In this document: positions 18,013-26,073 of the stretch, in pieces
How positions within the stretch are numbered: position 1 is the first letter of the stretch
Layout: each line of letters starts with the position of its first letter
From: an uncultured Eubacteriales bacterium
GTDB taxonomy: Bacteria; Bacillota; Clostridia; Oscillospirales; Acutalibacteraceae
Reading direction: 5' to 3'
Length of the DNA: 64,000 nt
NCBI GenBank assembly: GCA_934394855.1
Contig: CAKRRH010000006.1
Span: forward strand, 1-64,000
Translations under genes and position numbers: made by a program
Notes under the pieces: generated by a model
The model's database searches: none
What the model was told of the DNA's origin: nothing
Seen by the model: the letters and a program-made list of their open reading frames with translations, nothing else

Positions 18013-18045
18013 AAAAAAGGACAGCGAACTGCCGTCCTTTTTCTA
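18013..18045 (-). terminator. Terminator of bioY
   Basis: On the minus strand AAAAAGGACGGCAG, loop TTCG, CTGTCCTTTTTT: a stem with a small bulge and a T run, just behind the bioY stop codon. Confidence 0.75.
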
Positions 18046-18060
18046 TGCAATATCAATTTA

Positions 18061-18654
18061 TCAAAGCACATCTCTTTTGCTTATTTTTTTGATAAGCGAG
18101 ATTGCGGCTAATGATACAAAATATGCGACTACAACCGAAATTACATCTTTTACGATGCAGGTTGTGATTATCTGAATTGCCGAAGCCCAAAAGCTGTTGC
18201 CCGAAATCAGCGACATTTGCGCAACGCCGAACAAATAGCACAAAAGCAGACCGACGATGCCAAAGACTATCGACAAAACCGCTTTAACTGCGGGGTTTGC
18301 ATTTTTGATGGGTTTGATGTGGTTAAGTCCGCAAAGCGGTGCCATTAACAAAAATCCGACGATGAATCCGCCTGTGATTCCGATGATAACGCCGAATCCT
18401 GCCTTGAAACTTGAAAATACCGGGACGCCGACTGCGCCGAGGACGATATATACCGCAACGGAAAGCGTGCCGTATTTATATCCGAGCGTGTAACCGATAA
18501 GCGCCATTCCGAAGGTTTGAAGTGTGATCGGAACGCCGAACGGTGTCGGGATCGAGATCCATGAGGTGACTGCGCCGATTGCCGCAAACATTGCGACAAG
18601 CACTGTCATAAATATTGCGTTTGAGGTTTGTCTTGTCTTTTTTGTGCTGTCCAT
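18061..18654 (-). CDS. bioY: Biotin transporter BioY
   Basis: A 197-residue membrane protein with about six segments, the biotin-binding S component of ECF transporters. It carries the family motifs GAVTSWISIPTPFGVPITLQTF, shown here only in part (ISIPTPFGVPITLQ), and GGFIVGFL near residue 100. The ATG at 18654 follows AAGGA, and this start lies 19 bases after the birA stop. Together with birA it forms a small biotin operon; no biotin synthesis genes are present, which suggests reliance on uptake. EcfA/T partners are elsewhere. Confidence 0.95.
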   Translation of the reverse strand: MDSTKKTRQTSNAIFMTVLVAMFAAIGAVTSWISIPTPFGVPITLQTFGMALIGYTLGYKYGTLSVAVYIVLGAVGVPVFSSFKAGFGVIIGITGGFIVGFLLMAPLCGLNHIKPIKNANPAVKAVLSIVFGIVGLLLCYLFGVAQMSLISGNSFWASAIQIITTCIVKDVISVVVAYFVSLAAISLIKKISKRDVL

Positions 18655-18673
18655 TGTTTTTCCTTCTTTGCTT

Positions 18674-19657
18674 TTATTTATCAAGTCTTATGCTGACTTC
18701 GCCTGTTGAAACGGTTGCGATTTCACCGTTTTCATACTGCACTTTAAGTCCGGCGTTGTCATCGATCTCAAGCGCCTTGGCTTTGACCTTGCCGCTTTGA
18801 GAAATTACATATATATCTTTGCCCGTAACAAATGATTTTTTTCTGTATTCGTTCATGAATGAGCGGTCGGGAAGTGCTTTGTAAATTTCAAAGAAATTGC
18901 TGATTACACAAGCGCACAGCTTGTTTTTTATGTCATGGTTCTTCGGCAGATCATCATAGATTGCACCGGCGATTCCCGAAAGCTCGGGAGGAAATTCGCC
19001 GTTTGGGTGAGCAAGATTGATTCCGATTCCGAGAACGGCATATTGCAATCCGCCCGATTCAAAATCAACTGCGGCTTCCGTTAATATGCCGCAGATTTTG
19101 AGTCCGTCCAAAAAGATGTCATTGACCCATTTAATGCCGCACACCTTGCCGCATACCGATTCGATTGCGCTTGCAACCGCGACCGCCGCCGCTGTTGTAA
19201 TCATCAGCGCGTCGTTTGCCGAAATTTTCGGGCGGAGCAAAATGCTCAAATATAGCCCCGAATCGGGTGAGAAAAAGCTGCGTCCGCGGCGGCCTTTGCC
19301 GCTTGTTTGCTTGTCGGCAACAATTACAAACCCCTCGTCTGCGCCGTGTTCAGCCTCGATTTTCAAAATATCGTTAGTTGAGGTCGTGGTGCTCAGAAGC
19401 TTGATTACAACAGGCACGTTTTGTACCGATTCGCTCAAATATTTATGAATTCCGTCAACCGAGAAAACATCTCCGCCGCAAAGCGCATAGCCCTTGTTTG
19501 TCACCGATTTTATATCATATCCGTCCGACTTGAGCGAATTTATCGCTTTCCAAATTGCGTTTCTGCTGCAAAAAAGCTGTTCACCGATCGCCTGACCCGA
19601 AATATATTCGCCGTCAGCGTCGAGCAGTAAACGCAGAACCTCCGATTTAATTGACAT
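18674..19657 (-). CDS. birA: Biotin protein ligase/biotin repressor
   Basis: Attaches biotin to carboxylase carrier domains and, in this bifunctional form, represses biotin genes. The 327-residue protein has an N-terminal winged helix (about residues 1-65, ISGQAIGEQLFCSRNAIWKAI). The catalytic domain with the biotinyl-AMP loop SGKGRRGR and KWVNDI follows, then a C-terminal SH3-like domain (about 270-327). It is transcribed with bioY and is probably autoregulated through the dyad upstream. Confidence 0.95.
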   Translation of the reverse strand: MSIKSEVLRLLLDADGEYISGQAIGEQLFCSRNAIWKAINSLKSDGYDIKSVTNKGYALCGGDVFSVDGIHKYLSESVQNVPVVIKLLSTTTSTNDILKIEAEHGADEGFVIVADKQTSGKGRRGRSFFSPDSGLYLSILLRPKISANDALMITTAAAVAVASAIESVCGKVCGIKWVNDIFLDGLKICGILTEAAVDFESGGLQYAVLGIGINLAHPNGEFPPELSGIAGAIYDDLPKNHDIKNKLCACVISNFFEIYKALPDRSFMNEYRKKSFVTGKDIYVISQSGKVKAKALEIDDNAGLKVQYENGEIATVSTGEVSIRLDK

Positions 19658-19696
19658 AAACTTCCGCCTTTATAAATGATTTGCAAATCCTTAGTG

Positions 19697-19752
19697 ATTA
19701 TATACGATTGTGAGTGAATTGTCAACCATACATATTAAATTTGGTGACAATT
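19697..19752 (-). promoter_or_regulatory. birA-bioY promoter with BirA-box-like operator
   Basis: The minus strand carries TTGACA (19720-19725) and TATAAT (19697-19702), 17 bases apart. The -35 lies inside a dyad, AATTGTCACC - 15 bases - GGTTGACAATT (19717-19752). Both arms fit the general BirA-site pattern (TTGTnAACC with 14-16 bases to GGTTnACAA). The upstream arm overlaps the 3' end of the gene at 19735. Confidence 0.75.
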
Positions 19753-20340
19753 AGGCAGCAGCTCTTTGATTATCTTTTTGTTGAAGTTTAAGGTTTGTTT
19801 GGAACGCACAAGCTCATTCATGTCGCAAAATCTTTCATAATGTATTCTGCGGTCGGCGTTTTCGACCTTGCAAAAGCTGCTTGAACGGCAGATGGCGGTT
19901 TTTGCGGACGGCAAAATCAGCCGTTCGATTGAATATTGCAAAAACGGGTTGTAACAGCATATCACGGGCGTGCTTCGGCTGACCGCCTCATTCTTTATGA
20001 ATGACAAAAGCTCGTCGGCGACTGCGCCGTATTCATCATCGACCGCGATCACATTGTCACATTCGCTCAGCAGTTCGGGGTTCAAATATTCATATCCTCG
20101 GTCGGTGATCTTCGCAAGCACGCAATATTTTGCGTCGCCGAAATCCGAGCCGTCTTTCATCAGTCGGTTTGAAAGCGAAAAAGCATATTTGCGCAATTTT
20201 TCGGTAAAAATCGTCCATTGCTCGATTCGATATGAAATTTTGACAAGCTCTGCGATTACCGATTTATACTTAATGAATGCGGTTTTGCCGTTTTCGTCAT
20301 AATATTTTGCCGTTGCGGAGTCAAAATAACCTGTTTTCAT
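19735..20340 (-). CDS. Uncharacterised protein
   Basis: A 201-residue soluble protein that I do not recognise with confidence. The stretch CDNVIAVDDEYGAVADELL...CCYNPFLQYSIERLILPSAKTAI recalls the region behind the P-loop in a family of clostridial ATPases, where a line such as 'yhCp..P.kieHliiP' is conserved. No Walker A motif is present here, so any such link would be to a non-nucleotide-binding relative. It stands alone upstream of birA on the same strand; its stop codon lies inside the BirA-box-like dyad. Confidence 0.55.
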   Translation of the reverse strand: MKTGYFDSATAKYYDENGKTAFIKYKSVIAELVKISYRIEQWTIFTEKLRKYAFSLSNRLMKDGSDFGDAKYCVLAKITDRGYEYLNPELLSECDNVIAVDDEYGAVADELLSFIKNEAVSRSTPVICCYNPFLQYSIERLILPSAKTAICRSSSFCKVENADRRIHYERFCDMNELVRSKQTLNFNKKIIKELLPNCHQI

Positions 20341-20403
20341 TAAAAATCAGCCTTTCCTTGTGTTTTCTACTATAAATTATTCAAAAAAATTTGTCCTTGT
20401 CAC

Positions 20404-20432
20404 TTGTTTATTTGAAAAAAATGTGGTAAAAT
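20404..20432 (+). promoter_or_regulatory. Promoter of racE
   Basis: TTGTTT (20404-20409) and TAAAAT (20427-20432) with a 17-base spacer, 54 bases before the racE start. Confidence 0.6.
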
Positions 20433-20486
20433 GACTTGTATTATGGATAATTGTTTTTAACCACAGATAAAAGGTGTGAGAAATAA

Positions 20487-21293
20487 ATGGATAATCGCCC
20501 GATTGGGGTGTTTGATTCGGGTCTTGGGGGACTGAGCACGGCAAGAGAACTGATGAACATTTTGCCGAATGAGAGTATAGAATATCTCGGTGATACCGGG
20601 CGTGTTCCATATGGCAACCGAGGCCGTGAGATAATTGAAAGCTATGCAAGACAGGACGAGGCTTTTTTGCTCGGTAAAAATGTCAAGATGATAATTGCGG
20701 CGTGCGGCACGGTGAGTTCCGTTGCGGCAAATACCGGAGCTGAGCTGTCGATTCCGTTTTTGGGAGTGGTCGAGCCTGCGGCAAGAGCGGCGGCAAAGGC
20801 TACGAAAAACGGCAAAATCGGCGTGACGGGCACTGCGGCGACAATCAACAGCGGGTCATATGAATCCGCACTTAAAAAGATAAATCCCGATTTTGAGGTA
20901 ATCTCGGTCAGCTGTCCGCTTTTTGTGCCGATCGTCGAGGAAGGATTCATTTCTCCGGACGACGAGCTCACATATATTGCGGCGACAAGATATTTGACGA
21001 AAATCAGAGAGTTCGGCGTTGACACGCTGATTCTCGGATGCACTCACTTTCCGCTGATTTCCGGCACGATAAGCCGTGTAATGGGAAATGATGTAACGCT
21101 TATCAGTGCAGGAAAGGCGGCGGCGGTCGAATGCGCCAAGCTTTTGTCCGATAACGATATGCTTTGCGACGGCAGGCAAGAACGAAAAAACCGCTTTTAT
21201 GTTACCGATCACCCCGAAGGATTTTACAAAACGGCTGATTTGTTTTTCAGCGGTGATTTTGACGGAGAGGTGAACAGAGTTGCGATCGAATGA
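20487..21293 (+). CDS. racE: Glutamate racemase
   Basis: Makes D-glutamate for peptidoglycan. The 268-residue protein begins PIGVFDSGLGGLSTARE. The two catalytic cysteines are in AACGTVSS (about C73; the family usually has ACNTAS, so Gly replaces Asn) and LGCTHFPLI (about C184). It is followed without a gap by ywiB and argS. MurI is an equivalent name. Confidence 0.95.
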   Translation: MDNRPIGVFDSGLGGLSTARELMNILPNESIEYLGDTGRVPYGNRGREIIESYARQDEAFLLGKNVKMIIAACGTVSSVAANTGAELSIPFLGVVEPAARAAAKATKNGKIGVTGTAATINSGSYESALKKINPDFEVISVSCPLFVPIVEEGFISPDDELTYIAATRYLTKIREFGVDTLILGCTHFPLISGTISRVMGNDVTLISAGKAAAVECAKLLSDNDMLCDGRQERKNRFYVTDHPEGFYKTADLFFSGDFDGEVNRVAIE

Positions 21294-21681
21294 CGAAAAG
21301 AAGCCTCTTTCATTAGATATGACAAGCACGCAAAACGGCGAGCTTCAATCGTTTTCGTTTGACGGCACGATTCAGTCAAAAGACGGCAGCCATTTGATAA
21401 AATATGTTGACGAGAGCGGCGTTAAAACGCTGATTAAGCTCGGAGACGACGACTCGATTCATCTAATCAGAAGCGGAGATCATGTTGACCACCGTTTTAC
21501 GGTAATTACAAATCAGAACACCGTCGGCACAATGGGAAACAGTTCGTTTACCGTTGTCGGCAGAAGGGCTTTTTGGAAATATGATGAGATGAGCGGCGAA
21601 ATCAGAATATGCTATGATTTGCCCGATATTTCAAATGAGCCGATGAGCTTTAACATACGAATTAAATTTACATTAAAATAA
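21280..21681 (+). CDS. ywiB: DUF1934 (YwiB-like) beta-barrel protein
   Basis: A 133-residue protein with the DUF1934 pattern: LIKYVDESGVKTLIKLGDD, then IHLIRSGDHVDHRFT. The family is a small lipocalin-like barrel of unknown function that commonly precedes argS in Firmicutes, as here. It starts at a TTG at 21280 with GGAGAGG 9 bases upstream, overlapping the racE end by 14 bases, so translation is probably coupled. Confidence 0.8.
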   Translation: MRSNDEKKPLSLDMTSTQNGELQSFSFDGTIQSKDGSHLIKYVDESGVKTLIKLGDDDSIHLIRSGDHVDHRFTVITNQNTVGTMGNSSFTVVGRRAFWKYDEMSGEIRICYDLPDISNEPMSFNIRIKFTLK

Positions 21682-21717
21682 TAACATTAATAAATTGATT
21701 ATATAAGGAGAATTCAA

Positions 21718-23406
21718 ATGTCCAGACTTGTATTCAAAGCCGAAGAGCAGATCAGAAAAGTAATTGAGGACGCAGTTAAGCGTGCGATTGAAAACGGGAC
21801 GCTCGTTGAAGCCAATTTGCCCGATTATACCGTCGAGATACCCGCAGACCGTTCACACGGAGATTATGCGGCGAATGTTGCGTTGCAGTCCGCCCGCATT
21901 TTCAAAACCGCACCGGCTAAAATTGCGCAGACGATCTGCGATAACATTGACCTGAAAGGAACTTTGCTCAATTCGGTCGAGATTGCTGGTCCGGGATTCA
22001 TCAACTTCACTCTTGCAGACGAATTTTACAGCGAAATCGTAAATGATGTTATCGAGCAGGGCGAAAACTACGGCAGATCGGATTTCGGCAAGGGCAAGAA
22101 GATTTTGGTCGAATATGTTTCGGCAAACCCGACGGGACCCATGCATATCGGAAACGCAAGAGGCGGCGCTTTGGGCGACGCATTGTGTTCTGTACTTGAC
22201 GCCGCAGGATATTATGTTTCAAGAGAGTTTTACATCAACGACGCAGGAAACCAGATCGAAAAATTCAAAACAAGCCTTGAGGCTCGCTATTTGCAGTTGT
22301 TCGATGATTCTGTCGAAATCCCCGAGGACGCATATCTCGGTGACGACATTGTCGAGCACGCAAAGAATTTTGCGAAAATTAACGGCGACAAATATGTAAA
22401 CGCAGACAGCGAAGAGCGCAGACAGGCGCTTTGTGACTATGCGCTTCCGCTTAACATTCAGGGACTTAAAGACGACCTTAAAAAATATCGAATCGAATAT
22501 GATACATGGTTCAAAGAAAGCTCGCTTCATGAATCGGGCGCTGTTGCGGATGTGATCGAAAAGCTCAGAGCAAGCGGATATACCTATGAAAAAGACGGTG
22601 CGCTTTGGTTCAAATCAACCGCATTTGATGAAGAAAAGGACAGAGTTTTGGTTCGTGCAAACGGAATTCCGACCTACTTTGTGCCGGATATTGCATACCA
22701 TTATAATAAACTTGTCGTCAGAGGCTATGACCTCGCAATCGATGTTCTCGGCGCCGACCACCACGGCTATATTCCGAGAATGAGAGGCGCTTTGATGGCA
22801 CTCGGAATTGAGCCAGACAGAATCAAGCCTATCATCATGCAGATGGTTCGTCTTATCAAGGACGGCGAAACATATAAGCTGTCGAAGCGTTCGGGCAAGG
22901 CAATCACTCTTACAACATTGCTTGATGAAGTGCCGATCGACGCTGCTCGTATGTTCTTCAACCTTCGTGAGCCTAACAGCCACCTTGAATTTGACATTGA
23001 CCTTGCGGTTGCCGAGGATTCCAAAAATCCGGTTTATTATGTTCAATATGCGCACGCTCGAATTTGCTCAATGCTTCGCAATTTAAAGGCTGACGGAGTT
23101 GAGCCGACAAAGCTCACAAACGACCAGCTTTCGGTGCTTAAAACATCTGAAGAGCGTGAGCTTATCCGCCACATTGCCTCATATACAGCGGTAATAATCG
23201 ATTCGGCAAAGGATTTCAACCCGTCGCTCATCACCCGTTATGCGATCGACCTTGCAACGCTGTTCCACAAATTCTACAACGCTTGCCCTGTTAAAACTGC
23301 TGCCGACGACATTAAATCGGCTCGCCTGTCGCTTTGCGTCGCAACAAAACAGGTGCTTGAAAATGTCCTCGGATTGCTGAAAATCACAGCTCCCGAAAGC
23401 ATGTAA
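21718..23406 (+). CDS. argS: Arginyl-tRNA synthetase
   Basis: Charges tRNA-Arg. The 562 residues include an N-terminal additional domain (about 1-115), the HIGH-type motif ANPTGPMHIGNARG, and the KMSKS-type motif KLSKRSGKA. A C-terminal anticodon-binding helical domain with the DALR-type region follows (about 440-562). It begins with MSRLVF behind AAGGAG. It lies in the racE-ywiB-argS group; no T-box is seen in front of it. Confidence 0.96.
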   Translation: MSRLVFKAEEQIRKVIEDAVKRAIENGTLVEANLPDYTVEIPADRSHGDYAANVALQSARIFKTAPAKIAQTICDNIDLKGTLLNSVEIAGPGFINFTLADEFYSEIVNDVIEQGENYGRSDFGKGKKILVEYVSANPTGPMHIGNARGGALGDALCSVLDAAGYYVSREFYINDAGNQIEKFKTSLEARYLQLFDDSVEIPEDAYLGDDIVEHAKNFAKINGDKYVNADSEERRQALCDYALPLNIQGLKDDLKKYRIEYDTWFKESSLHESGAVADVIEKLRASGYTYEKDGALWFKSTAFDEEKDRVLVRANGIPTYFVPDIAYHYNKLVVRGYDLAIDVLGADHHGYIPRMRGALMALGIEPDRIKPIIMQMVRLIKDGETYKLSKRSGKAITLTTLLDEVPIDAARMFFNLREPNSHLEFDIDLAVAEDSKNPVYYVQYAHARICSMLRNLKADGVEPTKLTNDQLSVLKTSEERELIRHIASYTAVIIDSAKDFNPSLITRYAIDLATLFHKFYNACPVKTAADDIKSARLSLCVATKQVLENVLGLLKITAPESM

Positions 23407-23414
23407 AAATTATT

Positions 23415-23450
23415 AAGCGGACGCAAAGCTGTCAAACTTTTTGTCCGCTT
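23415..23450. terminator. Terminator-like hairpin after argS
   Basis: AAGCGGAC and GTCCGCTT pair across a 20-base loop that holds an inner AAAG/CTTT. It sits between converging genes; the T tract is weak on the plus strand. Confidence 0.55.
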
Positions 23451-23471
23451 ATACATTATTATAATATATGC

Positions 23472-23690
23472 CTACTGTTTTCGTTTGTTCATTATATGCC
23501 GCGCTAAAAGATCCGCAACGCCTATGTAAACCGAAACAACAACCGCTTTCAGTCCATATGAAGCGAAAAGGTTGGTCGATTGCATATCTCTTGCAAAATA
23601 GCAGAAATATAATGATATGAGAAACAGTAAAATTGCGCTGATCACACCGCAGGTGATGATTTTCAGCGTTCTGTATATCATGTTTTCCAT
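23472..23690 (-). CDS. Small membrane protein, 72 residues
   Basis: An unrecognised 72-residue protein with two membrane segments (about residues 7-28 and 37-58) and a basic tail HIMNKRKQ. The ATG at 23690 is preceded by AAAGGG at about 9 bases; a longer frame to 23762 lacks a site. It is a single gene, convergent with argS and divergent from nrdR. Confidence 0.6.
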   Translation of the reverse strand: MENMIYRTLKIITCGVISAILLFLISLYFCYFARDMQSTNLFASYGLKAVVVSVYIGVADLLARHIMNKRKQ

Positions 23691-23816
23691 TAAAAAACAC
23701 CCTTTCTTTGTTGATAATTTTATATTGAAATATAAATTTTGTAAATGAAAAAATAAAACCAATTCAGGGCGATTTTTACAAACGGTCGCTTTGAAAAAAG
23801 GAGTGCCAGATCAGTT

Positions 23817-24293
23817 ATGAAATGTCCGTTTTGCGGTTATTCCGAAAGTAAAGTAATCGATTCGCGTCCGACAGACGAGGGCGAGAGAATCAGACGCAGA
23901 AGAGAATGTTTGAAATGCAAGGAGCGCTTTACGACCTATGAAATCATCGAGTCGTTCCCGATCATGGTAATTAAAAAGGATAATACACGCCAGGCATTTG
24001 ACAGAAACAAGCTGCTTAACGGAATGCTCAAAGCAAGCGAAGGATGCGAAGTGTCGATCGACGAGCTCGAAAGAGCGATCGACAGCATTGAAGCACAGCT
24101 TCAAAATTCGCTTGATCGGGAGGTTAGCTCAAAGCTCATCGGCGAGCTTGTAATGGAGAAGCTGAAATCAATCAATGAAGTGGCATATGTCCGCTATGCT
24201 TCGGTTTACAGACAGTTCCGCGACATCAATTCGTTCATGGACGAGCTCAGCCGAATGTTTAACGAAAAACGCGACCTTGATACAAAAAAATAA
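23817..24293 (+). CDS. nrdR: Transcriptional repressor NrdR
   Basis: Represses ribonucleotide reductase genes in response to dATP/ATP. The 158-residue protein has a zinc ribbon with cysteines 3, 6, 31 and 34. An ATP-cone domain follows (about residues 46-136; VIKKDNTRQAFDRNKL at its start). This is the family's standard length. No NrdR box or nrd gene was seen in the window. Confidence 0.96.
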   Translation: MKCPFCGYSESKVIDSRPTDEGERIRRRRECLKCKERFTTYEIIESFPIMVIKKDNTRQAFDRNKLLNGMLKASEGCEVSIDELERAIDSIEAQLQNSLDREVSSKLIGELVMEKLKSINEVAYVRYASVYRQFRDINSFMDELSRMFNEKRDLDTKK

Positions 24294-24323
24294 TTGCCGA
24301 TTTAAAACATATTGCGGCGGATA

Positions 24324-24391
24324 AAAAAAGACTTGACTAGAGGATAAAAATGTGTTATTATGTTATTACCTCTAAAAGGGTCTTTTTTTGT
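24324..24391 (+). promoter_or_regulatory. rpmG-secE-nusG promoter inside an inverted repeat
   Basis: TTGACT (24333-24338) and TATTAT (24356-24361) with a 17-base spacer make a strong promoter. It lies within an inverted repeat: AAAAAAAGAC...AGAGG pairs with CCTCT...GTCTTTTTTT. The same repeat could terminate nrdR, because it ends in a T run. Confidence 0.75.
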
Positions 24392-24455
24392 TGCGCCAAA
24401 AAAGGATTCGTTGAGGGAGGCAAAAATTATCCAAAAATAAAATGGAGGTGCCGTC

Positions 24456-24605
24456 ATGAGAGTAAAGATTACTTTGGCTTGCACTGAGTGCAAACAACGC
24501 AATTATGACACGGTCAAAAACAAAAAGAATGACCCTGACAGACTTGAGATGAACAAGTATTGCAGATTCTGCAAAAAACACACCCTTCACAAGGAAACAA
24601 AGTAA
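24456..24605 (+). CDS. rpmG: Ribosomal protein L33
   Basis: A 49-residue 50S protein. It starts MRVKITLACTECKQRNY and has four cysteines (9, 12, 36, 39) in two CxxC pairs, the zinc-binding form of L33. Its ATG is 7 bases after GGAGG. It heads the rpmG-secE-nusG group, the usual order in Firmicutes, and ends 12 bases before secE. Confidence 0.95.
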   Translation: MRVKITLACTECKQRNYDTVKNKKNDPDRLEMNKYCRFCKKHTLHKETK

Positions 24606-24617
24606 GGGGGAAGAAAA

Positions 24618-25313
24618 ATGAAAGCATTATCGTATATTTGCAAGGTCGCTACAGCTTTGTCAGCGGCAGCAACAGCGCTGTTTTTCTTCTTTAATTTCTT
24701 CTCAATTAAGGGCTATTACAGCCTCTCAGGTGTTATGATGAGCTTCGGCTCAAAGCAGACGGTAAACGGTGTGGTTTATGAAACCTACAAATCAATGTGG
24801 TATCAGACAGCTTTCCTGCTTGCGCTTATCACTGCGGTTTTCGTAATCGTCAGCATCTTTAAATTCAAGGGCTTGAAATATTGGGCAGCCGGTTCATCAG
24901 CATTGCTCATGATCAATATGCTCGTAATTAATTGCTCTTCGGTTCTGTCTTTCTTTGATGTAAGAACTTCACCGAAAACAGCAATCACGGCAGGAATGAT
25001 TACTAAGCAGGTTCCCGCAACGCTTGCGTTTGTTTTCGCAATCGTTACATTTGTCCTTGCAGTGGTAACAATGTTCGTTGCCGACTACGCTGAAGTATTG
25101 GAGTCTAACGGCGCAAAGCTCACAATCTTCAAAAGAATCAAACGCTTCTTCAAGGATTATAAGAGCGAGATAACAAAAATTGTTTGGCCGTCAAGAAGCA
25201 CGGTTACAAAGAACGTTATAATCGTACTTATCATGTGTCTTGTTGTCGGAGCATTCATCTGGGTGCTTGACTTCGGACTTTCGGAATTGATTAAACTTAT
25301 CCTTGGACTCTAA
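24618..25313 (+). CDS. secE: SecE with a long four-segment membrane extension
   Basis: SecE clamps SecY in the protein-export channel. The last 57 or so residues are a complete SecE: FKRIKRFFKDYKSEITKIVWPS, seen here as an amphipathic helix with KIVWPSR, then one membrane segment (about 200-222). SecE in Firmicutes is usually 60-75 residues. This protein is 231, because about 170 residues with four predicted membrane segments (about 8-30, 62-82, 90-108, 132-155) precede the core in the same frame. The ATG at 24618 has AAGGGGG directly upstream, so the extension is expected to be translated. Position between rpmG and nusG confirms the SecE call. The role of the extension is unknown. Confidence 0.9.
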   Translation: MKALSYICKVATALSAAATALFFFFNFFSIKGYYSLSGVMMSFGSKQTVNGVVYETYKSMWYQTAFLLALITAVFVIVSIFKFKGLKYWAAGSSALLMINMLVINCSSVLSFFDVRTSPKTAITAGMITKQVPATLAFVFAIVTFVLAVVTMFVADYAEVLESNGAKLTIFKRIKRFFKDYKSEITKIVWPSRSTVTKNVIIVLIMCLVVGAFIWVLDFGLSELIKLILGL

Positions 25314-25336
25314 CCCGAAAAGGAGATGGACGCTGA

Positions 25337-25864
25337 ATGTCAGAGAATGAAGGAAAATGGTATGTAATCCATACTTACTCCGGATATGAAAACAAGGTTG
25401 CGGAAAACATCGAGAAAATCGTTGAAAACCGTAAGCTTCAGGATTTGATATTCGAAGTCAAAATCCCCACAGAAAAGGTCACCGAAGTTACCGAAAGCGG
25501 TAAATCCCGTGAGGTTGAGAGAAAAATTTTCCCGGGATATGTTATGGTGAAGATGATCGTAACTGATGAAACGTGGTTCATCGTTAGAAATATCAGAGGT
25601 GTTACCGGCTTTGTCGGAGCATCTTCAACGGCTCCGGTTCCGCTGTCTGACAGCGAGGTCGAGGCGCTCGGCGTTGAAAATCATGAGGTTATCCTGCCCT
25701 ATGCGGTCGGCGACAGCATCAAGATTATCGACGGTCCTCTTGAGGGCTTTACCGGCGTGATCGATTCAATCAACACAGCCGAGAATTATGTTAAGGTCAT
25801 CATTTCAATGTTCGGTCGTGAAACACCGACAGAGCTTGAGCTTACGCAGATCGAGCGTATGTAA
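25337..25864 (+). CDS. nusG: Transcription elongation/antitermination factor NusG
   Basis: Binds RNA polymerase and couples or paces transcription. The 175-residue protein has the NGN domain (WYVIHTYSGYENKVAENIEK; FPGYVMVKM) and a C-terminal KOW domain (about 120-175; GDSIKIIDGPLEGFTG). Its ATG follows AAAAGGAGATGG and is 23 bases after secE. Confidence 0.97.
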   Translation: MSENEGKWYVIHTYSGYENKVAENIEKIVENRKLQDLIFEVKIPTEKVTEVTESGKSREVERKIFPGYVMVKMIVTDETWFIVRNIRGVTGFVGASSTAPVPLSDSEVEALGVENHEVILPYAVGDSIKIIDGPLEGFTGVIDSINTAENYVKVIISMFGRETPTELELTQIERM

Positions 25865-25888
25865 TTTTTGATAATCTGCGAGAATATA

Positions 25889-25916
25889 TTGCAAAATATT
25901 TTTCGCACATTATATA
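25889..25916 (+). promoter_or_regulatory. Possible promoter of rplK-rplA
   Basis: TTGCAA (25889-25894) and TATATA (25911-25916), 16 bases apart, lie just before the structured leader. The -35 is imperfect. Confidence 0.45.
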
Positions 25917-25917
25917 T

Positions 25918-26016
25918 AGGCGAAATGCCTTGGGGACATCCTGACAGATGACTCCCTGTGGGAGAAACAGCAGGGTTTTTGCGGTGTGGCCATGCCGCGG
26001 CCGAACTGTTTTGCCT
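25918..26016 (+). ncRNA. Structured ribosomal-protein leader before rplK
   Basis: AGGCGAAA (25918) pairs with TTTTGCCT (26016), one G-U pair, closing a 99-base domain. Inside, CCTG/CAGG and CTCCC-TGT-GGGAG form a helix interrupted by an asymmetric loop (ACAGATGA opposite AAACAG). GCGG/CCGC or GGCC/GGCC forms a second arm. Ribosomal protein L1 is known to bind rplK leaders; parts (ACAGCAGG) also recall the L10 leader found before rplJ. I infer autoregulation of rplK-rplA, without deciding the ligand. Confidence 0.6.
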
Positions 26017-26073
26017 AACCACGTATATTTTATTGGTGCATGAAACTTTATGCACAGGAAGGAATGATAAGTA

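Noticed and set aside
17856..18092. A 78-codon plus-strand open frame between argG and bioY
   Set aside because: No ribosome binding site, crosses the bioY terminator and the 3' end of bioY, and includes a palindrome; not gene-like.
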